From Bacillota bacterium (GTDB lineage: Bacteria > Bacillota > Desulfitobacteriia > Desulfitobacteriales > JAJXUE01): DNA of 52,334 nt. Positions 18,334 to 28,510 of this stretch are shown here, piece after piece; the first letter of the stretch is position 1; each line of letters starts with the position of its first letter. The notes under the pieces were generated by a model, which worked only from the letters and a program-made list of their open reading frames with translations, had not been told where the DNA came from and did not search any database. The translations under genes were made by a program, and so were the position numbers. The stretch covers positions 1 through 52,334 of the forward strand of contig JAJZPO010000008.1 of the NCBI GenBank assembly GCA_021811155.1. Direction: 5' to 3'.

Positions 18334-20694
18334 GTGAAAGTACCCGCCAAATTGGGTTTAATCTTGGTCCTTTCTTTATTTCTGGTAGCCATTTTTGTCT
18401 CTGTCAGCTTGGCCCTCGATGCCCAAGCCCCTACTGTCACGTCTTTTAGCCCGGGAGATAGGGCGGTTGTGGGCGCTGCCAACTTTATCATCTCATGTAC
18501 AGTAAATGATGCAGATGACAACATTAAAGACACCGGCTACTTCATTAAGCTTGACGGAACCGCCCTCACGGCCAACTTTGCCTATAAAGGACATTGGGTC
18601 AATGGCTGGGACGATGAGTATTGGGTTGTTGACAGCTACCGCGAAGCTACTGTCAGCGCCGCAATCACCGGAGCAAAAGACGGCGCCCATTCTGTCGAAG
18701 TGCAGACTATGGACGTTTCCGGCAACACGCTGAATCAAGCCTGGGGCTTTACGGTCAGCCAACCCCCGGTGTTTTCGGGTTTAGAACCGCCGGACGGGAG
18801 CATTGTTACCGGGATCCCTACTGTCAAAGCAGTGATAACCGATCAAAACGGCAGCGTAAATCCTAACAGTGTTGCTTTAAAAGTTGACGGCGCTAAGGTT
18901 ACGCCGGATTTAAGCGAATCCAATGGCAAAGTAAGCCTGAGCTACAGCTCGGGCAGTTTAGCCGACGACTCTTATCACAATGCAGCCCTTGAGGCGGCGG
19001 ATGCCGCCGGTAACACCGCTTCAACCGCCTGGAGATTTTTTGCTTGTGCCAACGGCGGGCAGACCGGCTTCAGTCGCCAGACCCCGGCAGACCGGTCCGA
19101 TGTTGCCAGCGATAGCCCCTCCATTTCAGTCCACTTGACAGACCTTAACATGGCCTATGATACCGCAAATATCAGCTTGACAATTGACAGCGGGACTCCG
19201 GTGAAACCAACAGTTACCGGCAAGGACACAGAGTTCTTGCTGGCCTACACTCCCCCGGCCCTAAAAGACGGCGCCCGTACAATTACGGTAAGCGTTCCCA
19301 GCTTAACCCCGGGTGCGACGCCCCTTACTACAACCTGGACTTTCAATGTCAAAGCCCCTCCGGTGATTACCAAACCTTCACCGACCTGCACTGTAAGCAG
19401 CGGCGCCCCGTCACTTGCGGCTTATGCCAAGGACAACTCAGGTTTAGCCAGCGCCAAATTTACAGTTGACGGCCAGGTTTTAAGCGGTGCAATTGACACC
19501 AGGTTTAACCGGGTTTCGGTCCAGGTACCCTCTGCCTTGGCCGAGGGGCAGCACGCTGTGTCGCTCTCGGTTTTGGATACTTCAGGCAACGAGGCAACCG
19601 CACAGTGGCAGTTCAACGTCGATACCAATATCGGCCCAACCCACCCCGATATGACCGCAGCCACCAATGCCAGCTGCTGGCAGTGTCACCAGACTGAATA
19701 TAACTTCGGCCACGTGCCCCCGGCCCAATGCTTAAGCTGCCATACCGGCAAGCTTACCCAGCTTGCTGAATTCCGGGACTGCACCGGCTGCCACTATGAC
19801 AATACCTACCGCACCGGCAGGCACGCCTATGACCAGACCTGGGTATGGGATAACCTTCCCAACCGCAGGCACTCGGTTAATGATATCCATCTTTCCGCTT
19901 CCCTTGATTACACGGAATGCCACTCCCGGATCCTGACCACAGAACACGGACGCACAGACAGGCTGGACAAAAACGGCAATCCTATCAACTGTGACACCTG
20001 CCATACCAACGCCTATCTGTCTACTGTCAGCCCGGATGAAGCCGGCAAGGTCAAAAACGCCGTTGCTCAGGGGTTAACCGGCTGCAATTCTTGCCATGAG
20101 CAGGCGGGGCACGCTGAACTCCACAATAGCGGCTTGGAAACCAAATGTGCAAGTTGCCATAACGGCAATCTCCAGGATGAGCATCTCAATAATGCGACTA
20201 CAAGCGGCAAAAGCTATACCTGCAATACCTGTCATGCCAGCAGCCGCAATGAGTTAGTCAGGGCCATCCGCAACAATCAACTGGGCTGCAGCAGCTGTCA
20301 CACCACCGCCCACGCTGTGCCCCTAAGTGTAAGCGTTCCTGCCGATGTGCCCTTATACCCGGGCTTCACCTTCAGCAAACCGGTTGATGCTGCTATCTTT
20401 GCCGGCGATCCGGGCTTGCCGGCGGGATACGAAACCAATTACAAGTCCGGCCTGGTTGTAATCTCCGGCAGAATGGAGGTCATGGTAAGCGAAGTGTGGA
20501 ATTTCTATCACACTCAGCTTACCGGTCAAGGCTGGGTTCTGAAGTCGCCGCCGCCGGCCGCGGCTGCTGCCTACTTCAGCGCCGAATTTGAAAAGCACGG
20601 ACGCCTGCTGACTGTAAGATGCTTCAAAACGGCCTTCGGCGACAACAGCGGACCTGTGGCTGCAAACTATCGCGTGGATATCTGGTATAAGTAG
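18334..20694 (+). CDS. Secreted multidomain protein: Ig-like repeats, ~8-heme CxxCH region and C-terminal soluble domain
   Basis: Signal peptide MKVPAKLGLILVLSLFLVAIFVSVSLA; repeated DxxGN...W.F Ig-like strands; eight CxxCH from CWQCH to CSSCH plus one YTECH. Confidence 0.87.
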   Translation: MKVPAKLGLILVLSLFLVAIFVSVSLALDAQAPTVTSFSPGDRAVVGAANFIISCTVNDADDNIKDTGYFIKLDGTALTANFAYKGHWVNGWDDEYWVVDSYREATVSAAITGAKDGAHSVEVQTMDVSGNTLNQAWGFTVSQPPVFSGLEPPDGSIVTGIPTVKAVITDQNGSVNPNSVALKVDGAKVTPDLSESNGKVSLSYSSGSLADDSYHNAALEAADAAGNTASTAWRFFACANGGQTGFSRQTPADRSDVASDSPSISVHLTDLNMAYDTANISLTIDSGTPVKPTVTGKDTEFLLAYTPPALKDGARTITVSVPSLTPGATPLTTTWTFNVKAPPVITKPSPTCTVSSGAPSLAAYAKDNSGLASAKFTVDGQVLSGAIDTRFNRVSVQVPSALAEGQHAVSLSVLDTSGNEATAQWQFNVDTNIGPTHPDMTAATNASCWQCHQTEYNFGHVPPAQCLSCHTGKLTQLAEFRDCTGCHYDNTYRTGRHAYDQTWVWDNLPNRRHSVNDIHLSASLDYTECHSRILTTEHGRTDRLDKNGNPINCDTCHTNAYLSTVSPDEAGKVKNAVAQGLTGCNSCHEQAGHAELHNSGLETKCASCHNGNLQDEHLNNATTSGKSYTCNTCHASSRNELVRAIRNNQLGCSSCHTTAHAVPLSVSVPADVPLYPGFTFSKPVDAAIFAGDPGLPAGYETNYKSGLVVISGRMEVMVSEVWNFYHTQLTGQGWVLKSPPPAAAAAYFSAEFEKHGRLLTVRCFKTAFGDNSGPVAANYRVDIWYK

Positions 20695-20928
20695 TCAGGC
20701 ATAAGGGGCCTGGTCAAAGGCCGGGCCCCTCAGCGATACGAAAAACGCTACGTGGAAGTTAAGCTGCTTCAGGGAGGATGAACTCTTCTGGAGCAAATTT
20801 TCACCTGGCTCCTGGAAGTCCCGAGCCGCCGTGCTGACCATCAGCCAAGGAATGCATGTGTAGGCGGCGTTCTTGATGAAACACACTTGGTGACCCACAA
20901 GGTCATGGTTGTTTCCTGAGGTAAAATA

Positions 20929-20957
20929 AGAACGGCACGGGGGTGGGCCCCGTGCCG
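20929..20957. terminator. Bidirectional terminator-like hairpin between convergent genes
   Basis: AACGGCACGGGG/CCCCGTGCCGTT, 12-bp stem between 18334-20694 (+) and 21005-22477 (-). Confidence 0.65.
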
Positions 20958-21004
20958 TTCACTTTAGGGTATTAGGATTAAGGAACAGGTTTTAGCGTCA
21001 CAGA

Positions 21005-22477
21005 TTAGTAAGGCATACCATTGTTGTTGGCTCCTTTGGCGTGGCAGGTTTCGCAAGTAGCCATGTTGGGCATACGCTTCAGTCTGGAGCCGGTAGAGGC
21101 CAGGTCAGCGCCGTCGAAGCGTTGGCCGGGATCGGTGATGCCTTTCAGGTTAACACCACCGGAATTTTGGGTTTTGAAGTTGCTCCATACGGTTTCGTTG
21201 GCGCCGTGGGCTACGTGACAGGTGGTGCAGACAAATACATATTTGTTATAGGCAGCTCCATCAGAACCGGTTAGGGCGATCTTTTCGAACTGGAGACCTT
21301 GGCCCATCTGGGTAGCATTGCCGGAGAAACGGCCAACGGCGTGGCGGTAAGCTTCATGGTAAGTTCCGTTTAGGGTGTTGTAGGTGCTGCCGCCGGTGAT
21401 TGGGTCGCTGCCTTTAACATAATAGGGCATACCTTGGTCGAACAGGGTTACGGTTGCGCCACCGGAATTCTTGGTGGTGGCTTGGGTCCTGTTGAAAGTA
21501 GAAGTGTTGTAGTCGGTATGGCAGGCGCCGCAGAAATCGTTCATGCCTTTGATGTAGGTCACTTGTTCATTGGGCTGCAGGTAGCTCAGAACATTCATTT
21601 TTACGCGGAGGGCGGCTGTAAAGGTAGCTTTAGGAGCGGTGGGTGCAACGGTGAAGACAATCTTGGTGTAGTCGCCGCTGTTGTCGATCGTGTAGTCCGT
21701 TCCTAAAGTCTGTTCGGTGGTGCCGTCATATACTTTCAGGTCGTTGCCATGGCCGCTCAAGAGTTTGGCATATTCGCCGAGAGCAGGGTTGGCATTGGTA
21801 TAGTCGCCGTAGACAATTGGTACGCGGGCCACGTAAGTCTTGGTGGCGGCATCAATTTGCAGCAGGTCTTGAGCAGTAGTGGCTTTATAGTTGGCGCCGT
21901 TAACTTTGGGGTTCAGGATGCGGCCGTTACCGCCGGCGCCGTGGGGATCGTGGCAGGAGGTACAGGTTAATTCCGCACTCCATTTGGAACCAACGGTTGC
22001 AGCGTTTGCGCCGTCGCCGCCCGGAGCTGATCCGATGGCAAGGCCTGTGCCGACGTTATGCATGGAAGCGCTGGCAGCGGTATTGCTGAAGGATCCCCCC
22101 CAGGTTTGCTTGCCGGTGGCGGATGCGCCGATGGTGCCGGCGAAAACATCATAGGTACTGTTCCCCAAGCTGCCGTTGTGGCAGGCTTCGCAGGCGGCTT
22201 GATCGTCTTTCCACTGCAGCAGCATTGCGCCGACGGCGGTGTGGACTGCGTGGCAGGCTGCGCAGGCGTTGGTGTTTTGTGTGTAGTGGCTGTGGATGCG
22301 GCTTGTGCCGGCTACATAATTAGTGTCCAGTGCCGGAGTTGTGGGGCTGGCATAATCACTTTTGCCGTCGCCTAACACTGCGCTGGGGTCTAGGCTCAGG
22401 GTATTTGCCATTGCGGATACTGCAAACGCAAAGAGCAATGACAGGGCCAGGCCGAAAATCAACAGGGTTTTTTTCAC
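21005..22477 (-). CDS. Module 3: secreted OmcS-like hexaheme c-type cytochrome
   Basis: VKKTLLIFGLALSLLFAFAVSAMA signal peptide; CxxCH order CAACHAVH, CEACHNG, CTSCHDPHG, CGACHTDYN, CTTCHVAHG, CETCHAKG. In-frame upstream ATG at 22528 with AGGAGGTG. Confidence 0.9.
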   Translation of the reverse strand: MKKTLLIFGLALSLLFAFAVSAMANTLSLDPSAVLGDGKSDYASPTTPALDTNYVAGTSRIHSHYTQNTNACAACHAVHTAVGAMLLQWKDDQAACEACHNGSLGNSTYDVFAGTIGASATGKQTWGGSFSNTAASASMHNVGTGLAIGSAPGGDGANAATVGSKWSAELTCTSCHDPHGAGGNGRILNPKVNGANYKATTAQDLLQIDAATKTYVARVPIVYGDYTNANPALGEYAKLLSGHGNDLKVYDGTTEQTLGTDYTIDNSGDYTKIVFTVAPTAPKATFTAALRVKMNVLSYLQPNEQVTYIKGMNDFCGACHTDYNTSTFNRTQATTKNSGGATVTLFDQGMPYYVKGSDPITGGSTYNTLNGTYHEAYRHAVGRFSGNATQMGQGLQFEKIALTGSDGAAYNKYVFVCTTCHVAHGANETVWSNFKTQNSGGVNLKGITDPGQRFDGADLASTGSRLKRMPNMATCETCHAKGANNNGMPY

Positions 22478-22598
22478 TTTGCTTCTCTCCTTAATACTTA
22501 AAAATCTTATAGCTTCTTCGTGTCTCATTAATACGCACCTCCTTTCCGGACAGGTTGAAGAGCGGTCAAGCGGCCCTTGGGGGCCGCTTTGCCCCGGG

Positions 22599-23621
22599 TT
22601 AATTCTCCCAGACCGAAACTTTGCTGTTTCCCTGGTCTGTAATGTAGATGCGGCCCTGGTCGTCGACAAATAGGCCGTTGGGAAGGTAAAACTGCGCGTC
22701 ATCCGCGCCCTGGGCCCCGAAAGACCATAAGTAGTTCCCGCTGCTCGAAAACCCGTTAACGTAGTTTCCCAGCATGGAAACCCCGTAGATGACACCCCTG
22801 CCGTCGACGCCTACCCCGCGGGAGGTTAAAGTCCGGGGATTCCTGCCGCCGCTGGAGCCGTCCATCTGATACTGAAACTGGCCGGTAAGGGAATAAACTT
22901 GAATATTCTCATTCTGGCTGTCCGAGACAATGATGGCGCTGCCGGTAGCGGTTACGCCGTTGGGGGCAGCAAGCTGGCCCGGTCCACTTCCCTGTTTGCC
23001 AAATTCCAGCAGCTTTTTGCCGCTGGTAGTATTGAAGACCTTGACCGAGGCGGGTGCCAGTTCCGCCACATAAAGCTTGCCGTCCCGGAAGTAAATTCCT
23101 GTAGGCGAATTGATAACGCCTTGGTCCGGTTTGTCCTCGCCAAAGTACTTGACGAATTCCCCCTGGGGGTTGAAAACCTGGATATTTCCGGCCCGCATGT
23201 CTGTCACATAGATATTGTTAGCGGAGTCAACGGCGATGCCGTAAGGAAAGAGGAACTGCCCCTTCCCCGTTCCCTGCTTGCCAAAAGACGAAACAAACTT
23301 GCCGCGGGAATCGAAGACTTCAATCCTCTGGTTCCCGGTATCGCTGATATAGATTCTGCCGTTAGCCGCAGTTACGCCCATGGGCTTTTTGAGCTGCCCC
23401 TGGGAACCTTCGCCGTATATGGAAAAAACAAAAGCAGGGGGGGAGGGATCTCCTAAAGCAAATTTGGAGTTTTTGAGCGGCCTGACAATGTTGTACCCGG
23501 TAAAGTAGGAATAGGCGAACAAGCCGAATACAAGCAGGACAAGAATAATTACCAATATGCGAAAGGTCCGTTTGGATATGCCTTTAGGCGGGGTGTTGGA
23601 AATATTTGTCGATGCGGTCAT
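22599..23621 (-). CDS. Module 3: membrane-anchored NHL-repeat protein
   Basis: N-terminal TM FRILVIILVLLVFGLFAYSYFTG; NHL blades (YISDTGNQRIEVFDSRGKFVSSFG). Confidence 0.93.
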   Translation of the reverse strand: MTASTNISNTPPKGISKRTFRILVIILVLLVFGLFAYSYFTGYNIVRPLKNSKFALGDPSPPAFVFSIYGEGSQGQLKKPMGVTAANGRIYISDTGNQRIEVFDSRGKFVSSFGKQGTGKGQFLFPYGIAVDSANNIYVTDMRAGNIQVFNPQGEFVKYFGEDKPDQGVINSPTGIYFRDGKLYVAELAPASVKVFNTTSGKKLLEFGKQGSGPGQLAAPNGVTATGSAIIVSDSQNENIQVYSLTGQFQYQMDGSSGGRNPRTLTSRGVGVDGRGVIYGVSMLGNYVNGFSSSGNYLWSFGAQGADDAQFYLPNGLFVDDQGRIYITDQGNSKVSVWEN

Positions 23622-23652
23622 TTAAGCCGGCTGGGCCGGATTCACCTCCCAA

Positions 23653-24348
23653 TTATTTTTTCTGGGCCTTCAGGCGATCTATGGCATCTTTGGCTTTTTG
23701 GAAGCTTGGCAGGACATCATAAGCTTGCTGGTAGTCCTTCAGAGCTTCTTCTGTATTGCCCAGCTTCTCCTGCAGCGTGCCCAGGGTATAGAGTACCTCC
23801 ACATCGCCGGGGTTGGCTTTATAAGCCAGTTCCAGTTCCTGAATAGCCTTGTCGCAGGCATTCTGGGACTTATATACCATGCCCAGGCCAAGATGGGCGC
23901 TGCCGGCCTTGGGGGCTATTTCTATAGCCTTTTGAAACTCTTGCACCGCGCGGTCTTTTTTGTCCGTAATATCGTAGGCCAGCGCCAGGTTATAGTGGGC
24001 CTGGTAGTTCTTGTCGTCCAGGGCCAGGGCTTTTTTGTAATTGCTGATAGCAGCATCGTATTCCCCTTTTTGGAAATAGACATAGCCGAGCTGGATAAAA
24101 TTTCCCGGATTGTTGGGGTCGCTTTCGATCCGGCTGGAGTATATGGCTGCCATCTGGTCCAGCTTGGGAGCGGCATCAACCTTCCAGAATTTGTACTTGC
24201 CGAGGGCGTAGCCCCCGCTGCCCAGCAATACTAAGAGCGCAAGCAGGATTAATAAAGCCTTGGTGTAGGAAATATTATCATTACCCGCCTGCGGGGGTAA
24301 ATTGGGCTGCAGCGGCGCTTGACCGTTGCTGACATCGACGTTGCTCAT
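23653..24348 (-). CDS. Module 3: membrane-anchored TPR protein
   Basis: MSNVDVSNGQAPLQPNLPP..., TM ALLILLALLVLLGSGGYALGKYKFW, TPRs (YDAAISNYKKALALDDKNYQAHYNLALAY). Confidence 0.92.
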   Translation of the reverse strand: MSNVDVSNGQAPLQPNLPPQAGNDNISYTKALLILLALLVLLGSGGYALGKYKFWKVDAAPKLDQMAAIYSSRIESDPNNPGNFIQLGYVYFQKGEYDAAISNYKKALALDDKNYQAHYNLALAYDITDKKDRAVQEFQKAIEIAPKAGSAHLGLGMVYKSQNACDKAIQELELAYKANPGDVEVLYTLGTLQEKLGNTEEALKDYQQAYDVLPSFQKAKDAIDRLKAQKK

Positions 24349-24367
24349 GCTGTAAATTTCTCCTTTC

Positions 24368-25666
24368 TTAACCCGTTTCAACAGGGGGAGGGTTGTAATT
24401 CCCTGTGGAAGAAGAGCCGCTTCCTCCGGCTGGGGAACCATTACCGTAACCCGGCGATTCCGGGGTAATACTGGCCCCGGGTGACAGGGGCTTGCGGAAC
24501 TCAGGCTTGGCCAGATCAGCTTTGGAGTCCGGGACGTAGTGGCAGCGCTGGCATTTTTGCGCGCTGTGGCAGTTGAAACAAGGAGCTCTGGTCAGCTCGG
24601 TCTGAGCGTTGACCGGGGGACCGTGAATGTGTTTGCCCCGGACAATTACATCATAATGAATGTTTGTCTCGTGGCACCGGTAGCAGTAAGTCTTCGTGGC
24701 GGCGCTGCCGCTGGTGGGCATTCCTTCGTCATGACAGACAAGACAACCCGTTCTGTCAGCGGTGGCCTGGACAATGTGGGTGCGCTTCCAGGAAACCGTA
24801 TGGCTTGGCGGCGGCGTTTTCTTAGTCGAGTGGCATGCGGCGCAAAAAGTGTTCTGCCGGGCATATTTGACAACCGGATCGTCAACAGGGATCCTTGGTT
24901 CAGTTATCGACATTGTTTTTTGATGGCACTTGTCGCACTGTTTAATGTCTGCCTCAGCCATCAACCCGTGCTGCCTGTCGAACATCGGATTTTTATGGCT
25001 TTCAGGTTTCACCAGTTTTGTGTGGCAGGCGCTGCAGTCCTTCAGCTGCGGCCCCGCGTCCTCCTCTTTATGGCAATTAAGACATTCCTCCATGGAGAAC
25101 TTGAGAAAGTCCTGCCGCATATAGGCCTTGCCCACAGGCTCAATCCACTTGTCCCAATTGCCGTCAGCCGTGAAACCCTCTTCACCGATCCGGGCATGGG
25201 CTACGGCTTCATGACATTTTACACAAGGCACCTTGTTGTCCTTGTGCACCTTGTGCGGTATCTTGATATCCCCGCTGGGAGTTACGACCCGGTTCGAAGT
25301 GTGACAGCGTTCACAAACCTCATCCTTTATTGGCACGTCCATGGTAATTGGCGTATACACGCGACCGGTTAAGTGGTCGTACAGCTCTTTGATGGATTCC
25401 ACCTTGTGGACCAGGAATTTGTCCGTTCCCGGCTCGATGTGACAGTCGATGCAATTAATCTGGCTGTGGGCGCTGGCCTTCCAGGTCACGTATTCGGGCA
25501 TCATCTCATGACAGGACCGGCAGAATTGAGGGGTGCTGGTCAGTTGCAGCGCTGTGGCGGTAACAATCAACAGCAGCAGCAGGGTGCCGGACGCAAAGAT
25601 TACTGCCTTTAATTTTCCTTCCTTAGTTGACAGGTCGGGAATAAACTTTTTGAAGAGTTTTGGCAA
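24368..25666 (-). CDS. Module 3: membrane-anchored NapC/NrfH-like 12-CxxCH cytochrome
   Basis: Probable TTG start after gaaggtg; FCRSCHEMMPEYVTWKASAHSQINCIDCHIEPG; twelve CxxCH counted. Confidence 0.91.
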   Translation of the reverse strand: MPKLFKKFIPDLSTKEGKLKAVIFASGTLLLLLIVTATALQLTSTPQFCRSCHEMMPEYVTWKASAHSQINCIDCHIEPGTDKFLVHKVESIKELYDHLTGRVYTPITMDVPIKDEVCERCHTSNRVVTPSGDIKIPHKVHKDNKVPCVKCHEAVAHARIGEEGFTADGNWDKWIEPVGKAYMRQDFLKFSMEECLNCHKEEDAGPQLKDCSACHTKLVKPESHKNPMFDRQHGLMAEADIKQCDKCHQKTMSITEPRIPVDDPVVKYARQNTFCAACHSTKKTPPPSHTVSWKRTHIVQATADRTGCLVCHDEGMPTSGSAATKTYCYRCHETNIHYDVIVRGKHIHGPPVNAQTELTRAPCFNCHSAQKCQRCHYVPDSKADLAKPEFRKPLSPGASITPESPGYGNGSPAGGSGSSSTGNYNPPPVETG

Positions 25667-26312
25667 TTTATCACCTTCTGTCAGCTGCGCGGCAATGGTT
25701 CCGGCTGCCGCAAAGAAACGATTGTTCCAATTTGCACAAAGCCTGCTAAGCCAAGGATTGCCGGAACGCGGCAAACTGCCGAATGCGGACCAGCCGAAAT
25801 TTCAGTATAATGGGTTTCCGGTCGCGAAAGTGAAAATATCCTCACTTAAGTGGAAAATCAGACCAGGGTCAAGAGTTATGCGTCAGGGTAAACTGTCAGG
25901 TCCCGTTTGTTTCCCCTAAGAGTTTCTAGGATGATGTTGTAATTCCTGCCAGAACCTGGGAACAAATTCGGACAAAAGACTCTATGTACCGGCAACAAAG
26001 ACTATATTTCGGTGACAGTTGAGGAGACTATTGGCGAGATGGGTAAATTCTTTCCCAATAAAGTCGAAAGGTTTTGAGTAGGTTTACCTCAAGGGACAGT
26101 CAATGATATCCAAAATATATGCCTGTACCTGCCAGGACATACCGCGGTAAACTCAAAATCCGCCGATGACAGGGGATCTGTCAAATTTGATAAATCAAGG
26201 GTGTATTGTTTTAAAGTTTGCCTAAATATCACTCAAAGGTTAAACTAAGATTAAAGAAGTCTGTATATAATCCAATCGTAGCTGTGAATAACCGCGTTTT
26301 CCGGAGGTATCT

Positions 26313-27701
26313 GTGCAAACCAAACCACACCGCAGCCTGCGGCGAGATTGGGAAGTGTATGTGCGCAACGGACTTGTGTACGCCGGCGCAACGCTGATTA
26401 TCCTGGTGGTAAACCTTGGCAGCGGCCTTGTCTGGGAAAGACTGACGGACACAAACATACCTTACCGGGCCTATTGGCTGCTGCTGGTCCTCGCTGTTTT
26501 TTCCGCCATGCTCTATTACCCGCTTGCGCTTGGACTCGCCTCTGTTTTCCGGCGCATACTGCCTTCTTTCCGGGAGAGGACGCTGGAGGCCTTAAAGAGC
26601 TTTTCCGGCAGTCTGTCCGAAGTGCAGCTGGGGGAAAACCTGGCCGCACGGGTGGTGGAAACGCTGGTGGAGAATTTGTACCTGTCCGGCGGGGCGTTGG
26701 TGCGATGTGGAGCTGAGCGGGATGAGGTCTTATATTCGGTAGGATTTTCGGGCACAGACACTGCCTCTGCCATCAACGCCTGGAAGAGTTGTGCTGTAAA
26801 AAAGGAAATAATGCGCTTGGCAGGGTGGATGTTCCTGCCCCTTTCCTGGCAGACCGAAACGGTGGGGGTAATCATCCTGCGCGCAAGGGAAACGCGTTCC
26901 CTGCGCCGGCAGGAAATTGAGATTATAGACAGCCTTGCCTCCCAGGCCGCAGTGGCTATCCGCAACAGGGAACTGTACGAGGATTTGCTGCGGGCCAATG
27001 CTTTGACCACCCGGGCGGAAAGACTGGCCTCTTTAGGGGTTCTCACGGCAGGCATTGCGCACGAAATCCGCAACGGCCTGCATGGACTGCAGGGGTTTGC
27101 GGACCTGTTGGAAGAGGGGACCAGGGACCGGGAAGACCTGAACCGCCTGGCGAAAGGCATTATCTCAGACGCCGACCGGCTTTCCCGCATGTTGAATAAT
27201 TTCCTGCTTTTTGCCCGTAAACCCGAACTTAATCCGGAGCAAGTGAATCTCAAGGAAATTCTCACCACCTCAGCAGGGATTGTCCAGCGCTTGCCCCAGG
27301 CCAAAGGGATTGCAGTTGAGTTTGAATTTGCGGCAGGGGAGAGGATATTTTGGGGGGACAAGGACAAACTTTATCAGGTTTTTCTTAATCTGCTGATAAA
27401 CGCCGCAGAGGCGGCAGGGACCACCAGGATCAGGGTGCAGCTAAAGTTTTTGCCGCATGGGGCGGAAGTTATGATTGCTGATAATGGGGAAGGTATTGCT
27501 GTCAAGGACAGGGAGAGGGTTTTTGATCCCTTTTTCACCAGCAAACCTGCCGGAACAGGCCTCGGATTGTCCATAGTCCACCAGATAGTGCAGGAACATG
27601 GCGGCTATGTGGATTTTGCAGACGGCGCTGAGGGAACAAGCGTAACAGTTCATTTGCCGGACAGAAAGGAGAATGCCAGTGAGGGTGGTAATCGCGGATG
27701 A
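26313..27701 (+). CDS. Membrane sensor histidine kinase with GAF-like region
   Basis: Two N-terminal TMs; H-box AHEIRNGLHGLQGFADLLEEG; NLLINAAEA (N box), DNGEGI, FFTSKPAGTGLGLSIVHQI. Confidence 0.93.
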   Translation: MQTKPHRSLRRDWEVYVRNGLVYAGATLIILVVNLGSGLVWERLTDTNIPYRAYWLLLVLAVFSAMLYYPLALGLASVFRRILPSFRERTLEALKSFSGSLSEVQLGENLAARVVETLVENLYLSGGALVRCGAERDEVLYSVGFSGTDTASAINAWKSCAVKKEIMRLAGWMFLPLSWQTETVGVIILRARETRSLRRQEIEIIDSLASQAAVAIRNRELYEDLLRANALTTRAERLASLGVLTAGIAHEIRNGLHGLQGFADLLEEGTRDREDLNRLAKGIISDADRLSRMLNNFLLFARKPELNPEQVNLKEILTTSAGIVQRLPQAKGIAVEFEFAAGERIFWGDKDKLYQVFLNLLINAAEAAGTTRIRVQLKFLPHGAEVMIADNGEGIAVKDRERVFDPFFTSKPAGTGLGLSIVHQIVQEHGGYVDFADGAEGTSVTVHLPDRKENASEGGNRG

Positions 27702-28419
27702 TGAGCCCAGGGCCAGGGAGTTCTTACAGCTGGTATTGGAGAAAATCCCCGGGGTGGAGGTAGTGGGGCAGGCCGGGAACGGCAGCCAGGCGGTGCAGCT
27801 GGCCCGTGACCTGGCGCCGGACTTAATGTTTTTGGACATCCGGATGCCTGAGCTTGACGGATTGGCTGCGGCGCGGGAGCTGGCGCAGCTTTCTGCGCCG
27901 CCCCGGGTAGTGTTTGTGACCGCCTACGACCAGTATGCATTAGAAGCTTTTAAAGTCCAGGCCCTGGACTATCTGGTAAAACCTTTTAAGGCCGAAGCTG
28001 TGAGGGAAACAATTGAACGTTTCAGACAGGAAGCATCGCGCGGCAACGGCGTGGACATGGAGAGAGTGCTGAGCATCCTGAAGCGGGGAAGACACGCTAA
28101 AATTCCCCTGCCGGTGGAAGGGGGCAACACAATTTTGCTGGACCCCCGGGACATCCACTATATTGAACGCAGAGGACTGGATGTCGTGGTTAAGACGGCC
28201 AAAAAGGTTTACACCACCAACATTAATCTGAAGGACTTTGAACAGAGACTGGACCCCCTGGACTTTTTCCGCTGCCACAAAGGCTATATCGTCAGATTGG
28301 AATTAATAGAGGAAGTTATTCATTCGGGCAGGACTTTCGAACTTCTGCTGAGTACCGGGGACAGGATTCTTTTGAGCCGGGAAAAGGAAAAACAGCTCCG
28401 CAGGTTATACAGCTTTTAG
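27673..28419 (+). CDS. LytTR-family response regulator
   Basis: Receiver VVIADDEPRAREFLQLVLE...LMFLDIRMPELDG; C-terminal LytTR (IHYIERRGLDVVVKT...FFRCHKGYIVRLELIEEV); overlaps the kinase end. Confidence 0.93.
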   Translation: MPVRVVIADDEPRAREFLQLVLEKIPGVEVVGQAGNGSQAVQLARDLAPDLMFLDIRMPELDGLAAARELAQLSAPPRVVFVTAYDQYALEAFKVQALDYLVKPFKAEAVRETIERFRQEASRGNGVDMERVLSILKRGRHAKIPLPVEGGNTILLDPRDIHYIERRGLDVVVKTAKKVYTTNINLKDFEQRLDPLDFFRCHKGYIVRLELIEEVIHSGRTFELLLSTGDRILLSREKEKQLRRLYSF

Positions 28420-28472
28420 GACGTAAGGGCAAGAATCTTGAAGCTCTCCATTTCAATGGAGAGTAGTTCACA

Positions 28473-28507
28473 GGCTGGTGACAATTCGCTTGTCACCAGC
28501 CTTTTTC
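28473..28507 (+). terminator. Rho-independent terminator
   Basis: GGCTGGTGACAATTCGCTTGTCACCAGCCTTTTT after the LytTR gene. Confidence 0.85.
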
Positions 28508-28510
28508 TTG

